Shown: piece by piece, positions 41,781-49,711 of the stretch
How the letters are laid out: every line of letters starts with the position of its first letter
How positions within the stretch are numbered: position 1 is the stretch's first letter
NCBI GenBank assembly: GCA_943846715.1
Contig: OX044356.1
Coordinates: forward strand, 496,001 to 560,000
DNA: 64,000 nt
Direction: 5' to 3'
Source: TMED14 sp002378565
GTDB taxonomy: Bacteria > Bacteroidota > Bacteroidia > Flavobacteriales > Schleiferiaceae
Translations under genes and position numbers: made by a program
Notes under the pieces: generated by a model
Database searches by the model: none
The model's input: only the letters and a program-made list of their open reading frames with translations
Told to the model about the DNA's origin: nothing

Positions 41781-42332
41781 ATGAATGAATCTATGAAAAA
41801 AATTGTCGTAGAGTATGGTCTCTATGCTGCTGCCGTAACCATCCTTTTCAGCACCTATGCCTATGTCATGGATGAGTTGTTGATGATTAGCTCCTGGGCA
41901 CAGTCACTTGTCTTCGTGATTTCCTTGGTGGTATTGATTTTAGGGGTGCGCGCATACAAGAAGAACAATGGAGGTTTTGCCACCTTCAAGGAGGCATTCA
42001 CAGCCTTTGTGTTGGCATCTTTCATTGCCACGGTATTTTCCTTTGCCTTTGGTCAAATCCTTCAAGTCGTTGATGGCGATTTAGGGAACCGATTGGCAGA
42101 TGGCATGGTAGAAAACATGCGTGACATGATGCCTGGAGAAGCTTTGGAAAACGCAGCTAAATTTTCTGGTGCTGAAGATGGCGAAGCCTACCTAGATGAT
42201 CTGCATGAACAAATCGCAAACCCTGGACTGGTAGGAACCATCAAACAATTGTTCATGAGCCTGGCCTTCTATGTGGTCATTGGTTTAGTTGTTGCTGCAG
42301 TCAGCAAGAAAAACCGCCCTGAATTCGAATAA
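41781..42332 (+). CDS. DUF4199 membrane protein
   Basis: A 183-residue protein with four membrane helices (residues ~9-33, 38-58, 70-95 and 155-175) and an acidic soluble loop between helices 3 and 4. FATFKEAFTAFVLASFIAT is the DUF4199 hallmark. The family lies directly before a GT2 glycosyltransferase in many Bacteroidota, as here (the start codon of the next gene follows the stop directly), which suggests a joint role in lipid-linked sugar transfer. That role is inferred. ATG 41793 is an alternative start. Confidence 0.75.
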   Translation: MNESMKKIVVEYGLYAAAVTILFSTYAYVMDELLMISSWAQSLVFVISLVVLILGVRAYKKNNGGFATFKEAFTAFVLASFIATVFSFAFGQILQVVDGDLGNRLADGMVENMRDMMPGEALENAAKFSGAEDGEAYLDDLHEQIANPGLVGTIKQLFMSLAFYVVIGLVVAAVSKKNRPEFE

Positions 42333-43292
42333 ATGTTGGATCTCACTGTTGTCGTTCCGCTCTTCAATGAAGAGGAGTCCTTGCCTGAGTTATGCGCTTG
42401 GGTTGACCGTGTATGTCAGAGAGAAGGCATTGCCTATGAAATGGTCTTGGTGGACGATGGGTCTACCGATGGCTCATGGGATGTGTTGAAGCGCTTATCC
42501 AATGACAACAAAGCTATCACTGCCATTCAATTCAGACGCAACCAAGGCAAGTCAGAGGCCTTGCATGTGGGATTTGCGCGCGCAAAGGGCTCTGTGGTCA
42601 TCACCATGGATGCTGACTTGCAAGACAGTCCAGATGAGATCCCTGGTTTGATTGCCATGATTGTGGATGAAGGCTATGACATGGTCAGTGGCTGGAAGAA
42701 GAAGCGCTATGATCCTATCACAAAAACCCTACCTACCAAGTTGTTCAATGCTGTAGCACGCAAAATGAGCGGCATCCATCTGCACGATTTCAATTGTGGA
42801 CTGAAGGCCTACCGTTTGGAAGTGGCGCAAGCGGTTGAGATTCAAGGCGAGATGCACCGTTACATTCCGGTGCTGGCAAAAATGCAAGGCTACGGTCGCA
42901 TTGGTGAGCGCGTGGTGCAACACCAAGCAAGAAAATACGGCAGCACAAAATTTGGCATGAGCCGATTCTTCAATGGCATGCTTGACCTAGTGACCATTAC
43001 GATGGTCAGTAGATTTCGCCGCCGACCCATGCACCTGTTTGGCACCCTCGGTTTGATCATGTTTTTCTTATCAGGCATTGCACTGGTTGTGATTGGTGGC
43101 TTGAAACTATGGCGCCTATCTCAAGATCTGAGCCCAGGTCTTGTGACAGAGGATCCCTTGTTTTACATTTTCTTAATCAGCATGGTGCTAGGCACCCAAC
43201 TCTTTGTGACGGGTTTACTGGCTGAGCTGGTTGTTCGGTCAGGCAAGCGCAAGCCAGACTATCTCATAGGCGAGACCATCAATCAAGGTTGA
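42333..43292 (+). CDS. DPM1/GtrB-like family 2 glycosyltransferase
   Basis: A 319-residue enzyme with an N-terminal GT-A domain (VVVPLFNEEESLPELC, LVDDGSTDGSW, TMDADLQDSPDEIP, LHDFNCGLKAYR) and two C-terminal membrane helices (residues ~230-260 and 270-300). This matches the group that moves a sugar from a nucleotide donor to polyprenyl phosphate. It follows DUF4199 with no gap and is one base before a second GT2 gene. The acceptor glycan is unknown. Confidence 0.86.
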   Translation: MLDLTVVVPLFNEEESLPELCAWVDRVCQREGIAYEMVLVDDGSTDGSWDVLKRLSNDNKAITAIQFRRNQGKSEALHVGFARAKGSVVITMDADLQDSPDEIPGLIAMIVDEGYDMVSGWKKKRYDPITKTLPTKLFNAVARKMSGIHLHDFNCGLKAYRLEVAQAVEIQGEMHRYIPVLAKMQGYGRIGERVVQHQARKYGSTKFGMSRFFNGMLDLVTITMVSRFRRRPMHLFGTLGLIMFFLSGIALVVIGGLKLWRLSQDLSPGLVTEDPLFYIFLISMVLGTQLFVTGLLAELVVRSGKRKPDYLIGETINQG

Positions 43293-43293
43293 G

Positions 43294-44262
43294 ATGCGCT
43301 ACTCTCTGATTTCACCGACCTTCAAGCGGCCGGATGAGGTGAGTGAATTCATCGCATCCATAGCTAAGCTGTCCTACCCTAGGGAGGCTTTTGAAGTGAT
43401 ATTGGGTGATGGCACGCCGGGCGATGCCCTGCGTCCAATCATCAAACGGGTAGCTGACGATGTGGATTTGCCAGTGAAGGTGGTTTACCAGGAATTCTTG
43501 CCAGTGAGTGATGCCAGAAACTTGGCTGCTGCAGCTGCAGAAGGCGATGTCTTGATTTTCCTGGATTCTGATTGCTTGCTGCCAAAAGACTACCTCAACA
43601 AGGTGGATCTTGGGTTAACAAGGGATGGTTGGGATGCCTTTGGTGGTCCTGATGCGGCACCTTCAGATTTTTCCCATTTGCAAAAGGCCATCAACTATTC
43701 CATGACTAGCCCATTGACCACTGGCGGTATTCGTGGCGGCAAGCAAAGCACGTCGACGTATTACCCCAGAGGTTTCAACATGGGAATGAAAGCAAAGGTC
43801 TTCAAGGCAGTGAAAGGCTACGACACAGCCTTCAAGTGCGGCGAGGATGTTGAGCTGTCAATCCGAATCAACGAGGCTGGCTACAAGGTGGGATTGATTC
43901 CAGAGGCCGTGGTCTGGCATAAGCGCCGATCTAATTTAGGCCAATTTTACAAGCAGGTGAGGCGATTTGGTTCTGCGCGCATTGCCTTAGCAAGGCAGCA
44001 CAAGGGACAGATGAAGGCTACGCATGCCTTCCCTGCTGTTTTTATGTTTACTTGGGTGGCAGCCTTTGCCTTGCATGTGACACAGGTCTTTACGCTGGGT
44101 ATTTATGCCTTTCACGCCTACTTCTTGGTGATTGCTATCCTGAGTTCCATCAAGCATCTCAACCCTTTTGTTGGCTTGCTTTCTATGGTGTCAACTGCGG
44201 TGATGTTTGCTGGCTATGCGTCAGGCTTCATGGCTGCCCTGGTGGGGCGACCTGCAAAATAA
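43294..44262 (+). CDS. Family 2 glycosyltransferase with C-terminal membrane helices
   Basis: A 322-residue GT2. Blocks are SPTFKRPDEVSEFIAS, VILGDGTPGDALRP, LPVSDARNLAAAAAEGDVLIFLDSDCLLP, GGPDAAPSDFSHLQKAINY and the acceptor loop FKCGEDVELSIRINEAGYKVG (ED motif). The C-terminus (residues ~240-318) has two or three hydrophobic helices. The first aspartate motif is intact. It probably extends a polysaccharide or glycolipid together with the preceding GT2. The 3' end lies three bases from convergent aroQ. Confidence 0.82.
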   Translation: MRYSLISPTFKRPDEVSEFIASIAKLSYPREAFEVILGDGTPGDALRPIIKRVADDVDLPVKVVYQEFLPVSDARNLAAAAAEGDVLIFLDSDCLLPKDYLNKVDLGLTRDGWDAFGGPDAAPSDFSHLQKAINYSMTSPLTTGGIRGGKQSTSTYYPRGFNMGMKAKVFKAVKGYDTAFKCGEDVELSIRINEAGYKVGLIPEAVVWHKRRSNLGQFYKQVRRFGSARIALARQHKGQMKATHAFPAVFMFTWVAAFALHVTQVFTLGIYAFHAYFLVIAILSSIKHLNPFVGLLSMVSTAVMFAGYASGFMAALVGRPAK

Positions 44263-44265
44263 AGG

Positions 44266-44700
44266 TCAGTCCTTGCAGAGCAAGGCTTCCATACCTAGTC
44301 GGTAACCCAACCATCCAAGCCCTGAGATCGTTCCAATCACATGGGGAGCCATCAAAGACACATGCCTGTAGTCTTCCCGTGCGTAAGTGTGACTTAAGTG
44401 GATTTCCAAGCAGGATGCGTCCAGACTGGCTATGGCGTCGGCCAATACCACTGAGCTGTGTGTGTAGCCACCGGCATTGATCAGAAAGCCCACGTCGGGA
44501 CCATCATGCTTGTGAAGGTATTGAACCAATTCGCCTTCTATGTCACTTTGAAAGTGATGCAGCTGGACATCGGGCCAGCTTTGGTTGAGCCACCCTTCCC
44601 ACAGGGGGACTTGCATGGCCAGGGTTTGATTGCCATACAATTCTGGTTGGCGCTTGCCAAGCTCGCCTAGGTTGGCGCCATGTACAATGTGGAGTTCCAT
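44266..44700 (-). CDS. aroQ: 3-Dehydroquinate dehydratase, type II
   Basis: A 144-residue type II dehydroquinase of the shikimate pathway. Tyr in ELYGNQ is the catalytic residue (usual REPxxYG, here RQPELYG), followed by HHFQSDIEGELVQYLH, FLINAGGYTHSSVVLADAI, and EIHLSHTYAREDYRH. The substrate loop has NAGG where most members have NPGA, a mild divergence. ATG 44700 follows a TAACTTCG element (one mismatch) by four bases. It is divergent from the recombinase gene. Confidence 0.9.
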   Translation of the reverse strand: MELHIVHGANLGELGKRQPELYGNQTLAMQVPLWEGWLNQSWPDVQLHHFQSDIEGELVQYLHKHDGPDVGFLINAGGYTHSSVVLADAIASLDASCLEIHLSHTYAREDYRHVSLMAPHVIGTISGLGWLGYRLGMEALLCKD

Positions 44701-44760
44701 GGGGCGAAGTTAGGTCATGTTGGATTTGCCTTACCATGAGATGATGCCTACTTTCATGGC

Positions 44761-45654
44761 ATGACCTGGCCACAAGCAATTCGCAACTTCATGGACTACC
44801 TTAAATTGGAGCGTGGCTTGAGTGAACACACGCAAAAGGCCTACGCGCAAGACCTCAAGTCCCTGGCTCAATGGGCTGAGGGCATTGAGCCGACGGCGAT
44901 GAACCAGGAGGCAGCAAGGCATTTCATTCAGCATGTGGCAAAGCAAGGGCGTTCTGCCAACTCTCAGTCACGCATGCGATCGACCATGCGGATGTTCTAC
45001 CGCTTCCTTGTTGATGAGGTGGAAGGTCTAATCAACCCCATGGAGGGCATTGAGGCGCCGATGAAGCCCAGCTACCTGCCGGTGTTTTTAACGGAAGCTG
45101 AGATGCAATGCTTGTTTGATGCCATTGAGCGTGGTGCACCTGGTGGGGAACGCGATCACGCCATGTTGGAGACCATGTATGCCTCGGGTATCAGGGTGAG
45201 TGAACTCATTGAGCTTCGCATCAGGGATTTGGACCTTGACAACAAGGTCATGCGTGTGATTGGCAAGGGCGACAAGCAGCGTTTACTGCCCTTGCATGAT
45301 GAGGCAGTGAGGGTCCTGAAGCATTACCTCTTGCAGGTGCGGGCGCATGGCAAGGTTCAACCAGACTTTTCTGACCATGTATTCCTCAACCAACGGGGAG
45401 GAAGGTTGAGTCGTGTGTCAGTGTTCAAACGTTTGAAGCAGTTGGTTGAACGGGCAGGGATTGAAAAGAACATCAGCCCGCATAGCATTCGGCATAGCTT
45501 TGCCACCCATTTGGTGCAAAATGGGGCAGATATTCGCATGGTTCAGGTACTTCTAGGTCATGTTAGCATCACCAGCACAGAGATTTACACCCACTTGGAG
45601 CAAAAACAGTTGGAGGATACGATGAAGCGTTACCACCCGCAGGCCTTAAAATAA
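44761..45654 (+). CDS. xerD: Tyrosine recombinase XerD/XerC type
   Basis: A 297-residue tyrosine recombinase that resolves chromosome dimers at dif. The N-terminal SAM-like core-binding domain (residues ~1-95) includes FMDYLKLERGLSEHTQKAYAQDL. The catalytic domain has the first Arg in ASGIRVSELIEL, Lys in VIGKGDKQRLLPL, the HSIRHSFATHL H-x-x-R box, LGHVSITSTEIYTH with the second His and the Tyr nucleophile. Length and motifs match housekeeping XerD rather than a phage integrase. An AT-rich island begins directly after its stop codon. Confidence 0.9.
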   Translation: MTWPQAIRNFMDYLKLERGLSEHTQKAYAQDLKSLAQWAEGIEPTAMNQEAARHFIQHVAKQGRSANSQSRMRSTMRMFYRFLVDEVEGLINPMEGIEAPMKPSYLPVFLTEAEMQCLFDAIERGAPGGERDHAMLETMYASGIRVSELIELRIRDLDLDNKVMRVIGKGDKQRLLPLHDEAVRVLKHYLLQVRAHGKVQPDFSDHVFLNQRGGRLSRVSVFKRLKQLVERAGIEKNISPHSIRHSFATHLVQNGADIRMVQVLLGHVSITSTEIYTHLEQKQLEDTMKRYHPQALK

Positions 45655-45671
45655 AATCTAGGTTGGGTAAA

Positions 45672-45864
45672 ATGTACGTGCATATGATTAGCGCCGGTGA
45701 ACTAGAAAAGGTAAAGTCAATGATACAAGATCATTTCTAACGCTATTGATCTTGAACTACTTCCTTATATCATTACAAAGCCTCAAACTGAAGAGGTAGT
45801 GTAACACTAGACGTTTACTGTAGAAATTATAGATAGACTAACCGATTTCCAACGTCAGTATTGA
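45672..45864 (+). pseudogene. Possible decayed coding remnant
   Basis: From ATG 45672 the frame reads MYVHMISAGELEKVKSMIQD and stops at 45738. Moving one base forward at that point continues a protein-like text (NAIDLELLPYIITKPQTEEV) to a stop at 45802. After two stops and in the same frame it goes on with TFTVEIIDRLTDFQRQY. The three pieces read like one helical protein broken by a frameshift and stops. I do not recognise it; chance is possible in such a short, AT-rich stretch. Confidence 0.35.
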
Positions 45865-45961
45865 AAACACACTAAAACTTGAGTAATTATCTAACAATTA
45901 GTAACATATACATATAATAAATGTTATTTGTAACTTAGTCATCTAAACAAAAAAGAATAAC

Positions 45962-46375
45962 ATGGAAAATTCAAAAATTGATTTTGGGCAAGTTATAGCT
46001 CGCATAATTACATTACTAATTGTTAAACCCTTTACGCTTCCTTTTAAAATTTACAGAAACACTCTTGAGAGTCTTTCTAATAGTGCTGACAAAACTTCTT
46101 CAGAAAGTGCATTAGATAGAGAGTTCCCTTTGTATGTCTGGTCTGTTGGTTTGTATGATGCGATTATTGCATTAATTTACCCTTTAGGCTTTATATCTGC
46201 TGTAATTGCAACTTATGGTGCGAAAGATTATTATACTGGCGAGTATGACTGGCAAGTGTTTATTACTATGCTTATCTCTACCTACTTTCTTCCATTGGTC
46301 TTTGGATTATTAAAGGAACTTCTTAGTATTACATTAAAAATGTTATTGTATTTAAAAATTATTTCAAAGCAATAA
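45962..46375 (+). CDS. Small membrane protein of unknown function
   Basis: A 137-residue protein that I do not recognise. It has a hydrophobic segment at residues ~10-30, a polar stretch with NSADKTSSESALDRE (about residues 44-58), and two further membrane helices (about 60-87 and 98-132, the latter with ISTYFLPLVFGLL). The codon use is strongly AT-biased compared with the genes around it. ATG 45962 follows an A-rich stretch (AAACAAAAAAGAATAAC). It stands alone between the decayed stretch and the convergent pterin dehydratase gene. Confidence 0.6.
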   Translation: MENSKIDFGQVIARIITLLIVKPFTLPFKIYRNTLESLSNSADKTSSESALDREFPLYVWSVGLYDAIIALIYPLGFISAVIATYGAKDYYTGEYDWQVFITMLISTYFLPLVFGLLKELLSITLKMLLYLKIISKQ

Positions 46376-46435
46376 CTTTAAATATTACAAAATACATCTA
46401 GCAACTAAATAACTGGCATATCTTCTGATTTCAGA

Positions 46436-46744
46436 TCAGACACTTCTAAGGCTCTGCTGAACTTCATTATGTATTTTATTCATAACGCTTGCTAATTTAA
46501 AATCCAGTAACGTGACACCATCAACATCGTGTGTTGTAAGCCTTATATATAGAGTCTTATAGGTATTTGTCCACTCTGGATGATGATTTAATGATTCGCA
46601 TTCAATAGCAATTCTATTCATTGCAGACATACAGACTTTGAAATTAACAAACTGAAACTCTGTATGTAACGCATTGTCATAAAAATTCCAACCCGGTAAG
46701 GACTTCAATTTTTTTCCTATTTCAGCATCTGTTAGTTTTTTCAC
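46436..46744 (-). CDS. 4a-Hydroxytetrahydrobiopterin dehydratase (pterin-4a-carbinolamine dehydratase)
   Basis: A 102-residue PCD/DCoH protein that dehydrates 4a-hydroxytetrahydropterin, recycling the cofactor of aromatic amino acid hydroxylases. The core is AIECESLNHHPEWTNTYKTLYI with the HHPEW motif, then LTTHDVDGVTLLDFKLA. It begins MKKLTDAEIGKKLKSLPGWNF, as is usual. The gene is AT-rich like the rest of the island and no phenylalanine hydroxylase lies near. Some PCD proteins work apart from a hydroxylase, for example in molybdopterin contexts. Confidence 0.85.
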   Translation of the reverse strand: MKKLTDAEIGKKLKSLPGWNFYDNALHTEFQFVNFKVCMSAMNRIAIECESLNHHPEWTNTYKTLYIRLTTHDVDGVTLLDFKLASVMNKIHNEVQQSLRSV

Positions 46745-46870
46745 CTTCTAAAGGTAGGCATATCATCAGCTACCAATTCTCCTGCGAAGGTCCAAATTAT
46801 GTATTCTGAAGATTGGATATTCTTCAAGACTCCATAGAAATTAACCGTTGCCAAACCGGTGAGGGTATGA

Positions 46871-47908
46871 TCAGTGCCTTGAGGTCGCTAGGGCAGAAGG
46901 CTGGATAACCATTTGCTTTTTGACGTAAACATCCCATAGGATAGAGCCTTTGTAGCGGCCATTGCTTGGCCATCCCTTCTTTGCATTAGGTCTCAATGAG
47001 AAGCTACTGAATAGGCGGTAAAAGTCCCTGTGTGCACGCACAATTGCCCAGCAATGGCTGCCTTTGCCTTGTCTTAAGTAGACCAATCCAGCCAGACCAT
47101 CCAAGAACAGCCGAGCTGCTAGAATCCGCATGGCCGATCCTGTGGGAAGGTTTTTAACGACGATGAGCAGGCTGTTTCTGAAGTTCAAAAAGGTTTTCTG
47201 GGGCGATAAGGCATCGAGTGTACCACCCCCAACATGCAAGACGGATGAGCCACCATGGACTTCGATGCTGTAACCATGCAGTTGCATGCGCCAGCATAGG
47301 TCGATTTCTTCCATGTGAGCGAAGAGTTGTTCGTCAAGCCCCCCAGCATGCTGGTAGGCTGAGACCCGTACCATCAAGCAGGCACCAGAGGCCCAAAAGA
47401 CCTTGCGGCAGATTTGTCCATCCACCGTGTCATACTGTCCATGGTCTTTTTCAATGTGTGACATCACACGACCTGCGGCAAAGGGGTAGGCCAGTGCGTC
47501 CATGTAGCCGCCTGCTGCACCAGCGTACTCAAAGTGGTCAGGTCGTTTGTGGTCAAGGATTTTTGGTTGGATGGCAGCGAGGTTTTCGCTGGCGTCCATT
47601 CGGTCAACCAGAGGCGCCAACCATCCTTCAAGGGGCTCGATGTCTGAGTTCATCAAGACGGCATAACGGACATCCTTGATCTCAGATAGGGCTCGGTTGT
47701 AGCCGCCAGCATAGCCGTGATTGCTCCCTAGGCCAAGCCATTCAACGGATGGTGCATTGGCGGCAACCCATGATTGGGAGTTGTCGCTGCTTCCGTTGTC
47801 TGCAACGATGACCCTTGCTCCAGGGCTGCGTTCAACGACAAGATTCAGGAAGGATTCAAGCCAGTGCTTGCCATTCCAGTTGAGGATGATGACTGCAACA
47901 TGTTTCAT
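46871..47908 (-). CDS. Rhamnosyltransferase-like family 2 glycosyltransferase
   Basis: A 345-residue cytoplasmic GT2 of the WbbL/rhamnosyl type. It begins VAVIILNWNGKHWLESFL; IVADNGSSDNSQSW and GLGSNHGYAGGYNRALSEI form the donor site; LMNSDIEPLEGWL carries the DxD-like motif; ASGACLMVRVSAYQHAGGLDEQLFAHMEEIDLCWR is the acceptor loop with the ED pair. Its start overlaps the stop of the GWxTD gene by four bases. The sugar is unknown. Confidence 0.86.
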   Translation of the reverse strand: MKHVAVIILNWNGKHWLESFLNLVVERSPGARVIVADNGSSDNSQSWVAANAPSVEWLGLGSNHGYAGGYNRALSEIKDVRYAVLMNSDIEPLEGWLAPLVDRMDASENLAAIQPKILDHKRPDHFEYAGAAGGYMDALAYPFAAGRVMSHIEKDHGQYDTVDGQICRKVFWASGACLMVRVSAYQHAGGLDEQLFAHMEEIDLCWRMQLHGYSIEVHGGSSVLHVGGGTLDALSPQKTFLNFRNSLLIVVKNLPTGSAMRILAARLFLDGLAGLVYLRQGKGSHCWAIVRAHRDFYRLFSSFSLRPNAKKGWPSNGRYKGSILWDVYVKKQMVIQPSALATSRH

Positions 47909-49362
47909 CCGCCCCCTGAGTTGAAAAAGATGTTGTTGTTGATGCGCGACCCAAATTTCTCACCATCACTGGACCCTGTTTGGTCGATGTCATCGGTGAT
48001 GTAGGATCGTTTCTGGATGGCTATCCGCCATTTCGGGTTTTGCATTTCACCAATGGCATTGGAGTGGATGAGGTCGTAGTTCCTGCCAACGGTGCTGTTG
48101 TTGACAAAGACAAATAACTTATTGATCTGGTAGGGAGCATTGCTGGCTTCCAGTTGGTTGTATTGCCAGATTTCATAAGGGTAACCATCGTTTTCAAAGG
48201 GCCGTTTCTCTGTCAATGTGGGTGTGCCATATTGCAGGAAGATTCGTCCTCTATCCGTTAGAAATCCATGAATGGCTCGGCTGCCATAGGTCCTTTCAAC
48301 CTCTGCAACAATGGCTTGGTAGGACTTGCAGGCTGCCTCAGGATTGCTCAGGTGATTTTCTTGCCAGTAGCGTTGGCCAAAGCGCCATTTCAAGGTGTCG
48401 TTGCCGCTTTCAAGTAAATGATCCAGTTGGCGTCGTTGGTTTGATGTGGCAATGGGGTAGAGGCTGCTGATGTTGAAGTCTAAACTGTCACCCGTTCCAA
48501 GTAGCGCCACCCAGTGTGGCATTAGGGATGCGGTGCTGAGTGATTCCAGCTCTTGTGGGTTGTACCGATTGAAGGTGATGCTGGTAATGTCAGATGCTGC
48601 GCTATCGTTGCCTTCGACCCACAGCTTCATGACCAGGTTGTAATGCCCCGATGGCAGTGCTGAGATATCCATGCTTTGCATGTTGGGTTGAAGGACTTGT
48701 CCCGCAGGGATCATGACTTGGCCATTGTAAATCCCGAGGTTTTCATTGCTGGTGCTTTGGAGTTCATAGCTCAACAAGCCCCGTTTGCCTTGGGGTAGGC
48801 CATAGGTTTCTGTGTAAAATCGCAGGGTTGCGCTGTCCCCTGTGATCCATGCTTCTCCAATTTGAGGCAATGGCTGGGTAGCAAAACCATAACGGGCCAT
48901 CCAGGGCAGGAGGGTTGCGCTAACCAAGGCCTCTTCTGTCAGCAATATTTTTGAGATGGATGCCTGGATATCAGCGATGTGAATTTGACCTTGAAGGCTA
49001 TCCCACAAGTCAGGTGAATGCTCAAAGGCGATGGACACAATCCAAAGTCCAGTGTCTGCGGGTAGGCGGACGCCCTGTACAAAAGTTGAGGGCTCCCCTG
49101 GTGGAAGAGTGATGTTGATGCGGTCCATGGAGGCCATGCCGTCTTTGCGATGAATGACCAAGGAAATATCCATGCTGTGTGATTCAAGCGAGGCCTCTCG
49201 TTGCATGGAAAACAGGACATCAACATAATGGCCGATTTCCGGATGCCAGTAAGGCAATGCTTGGACAGCTATCTGTGGACTGACACTTTGCGAGAATACA
49301 CTTAATCCACTCATCAACAGAAGGATGCTAAGCTTTAGCGACTGATATGGCTGTTTGTCCAT
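47905..49362 (-). CDS. GWxTD domain-containing exported protein
   Basis: A 485-residue exported protein. A signal peptide (LKLSILLLMSGLSVFSQ) is followed by ~290 residues of beta-rich domains and a C-terminal GWxTD domain (residues ~330-470), here GFLTDRGRIFLQYGTPT, then YEIWQYNQ and FVFVNNS. The family is found in Bacteroidota and some other phyla; its role is unknown. ATG 49362 is preferred because it places the signal peptide correctly; ATG 49377 is five codons upstream. It is followed by a GT2 gene with a four-base overlap and is divergent from tRNA-Ser. Confidence 0.82.
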   Translation of the reverse strand: MDKQPYQSLKLSILLLMSGLSVFSQSVSPQIAVQALPYWHPEIGHYVDVLFSMQREASLESHSMDISLVIHRKDGMASMDRINITLPPGEPSTFVQGVRLPADTGLWIVSIAFEHSPDLWDSLQGQIHIADIQASISKILLTEEALVSATLLPWMARYGFATQPLPQIGEAWITGDSATLRFYTETYGLPQGKRGLLSYELQSTSNENLGIYNGQVMIPAGQVLQPNMQSMDISALPSGHYNLVMKLWVEGNDSAASDITSITFNRYNPQELESLSTASLMPHWVALLGTGDSLDFNISSLYPIATSNQRRQLDHLLESGNDTLKWRFGQRYWQENHLSNPEAACKSYQAIVAEVERTYGSRAIHGFLTDRGRIFLQYGTPTLTEKRPFENDGYPYEIWQYNQLEASNAPYQINKLFVFVNNSTVGRNYDLIHSNAIGEMQNPKWRIAIQKRSYITDDIDQTGSSDGEKFGSRINNNIFFNSGGG

Positions 49363-49408
49363 GATGCGGTGTATCATGGGCTCAAGTTAATTACTTTTGT
49401 GCCGCATT

Positions 49409-49497
<89 letters not shown>

Positions 49498-49503
49498 GAA
49501 AGC

Positions 49504-49535
49504 AAACCCGCCCAGGAAACTGTGCGGGTTTTTTT
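49504..49535 (+). terminator. Rho-independent terminator of tRNA-Ser
   Basis: Inverted repeat AAACCCGC / GCGGGTTT with a 12-base loop, running into T at 49529-49535. It lies eight bases after the tRNA. Confidence 0.85.
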
Positions 49536-49671
49536 GTTGACTGACTGTTTGAAGCTTGCTCCAAGGAGGTAGTTTCTTGGTTTCATGGCTGGCTATTTTG
49601 ACCCCCCTTAATTTTTAATGAATTTAACTTAAAAATAACCTTTAGATCTCTTATCTGGAATCATTCTATTG

Positions 49672-49679
49672 TATGTTTG
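49672..49679 (+). promoter_or_regulatory. -10 element of the porin/FMN-binding pair
   Basis: TATGTTTG, a full match to TAnnTTTG. It lies 32 bases before the first codon of the predicted signal peptide at 49712. Confidence 0.55.
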
Positions 49680-49711
49680 CGCACCGATTAAAACCTTCTA
49701 AATAAAAGGTC

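Larger units (their letters stand above)
45655..46790. other. AT-rich island of unlike composition
   Basis: The composition changes sharply after the recombinase stop codon: about 1.1 kb rich in A/T runs and codons such as TTA, ATA, AAA and AAT, unlike the flanking genes. It holds a decayed coding stretch, a small membrane protein and a pterin dehydratase gene. There are no terminal repeats or transposase. The 307 bases between 45655 and 45961 contain only the decayed stretch. The composition and position suggest horizontal gain or a region of relaxed selection. Confidence 0.65.

Noticed and set aside
44761..45654. The recombinase as an integrase of a mobile element
   Set aside because: Length and motifs fit chromosomal XerD/XerC, and no attachment repeats or phage genes accompany it.
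46424..46440. Short inverted repeat TCTGAT/ATCAGA considered as a terminator
   Set aside because: Six weak base pairs, no T-run, and it overlaps the end of the pterin dehydratase gene.
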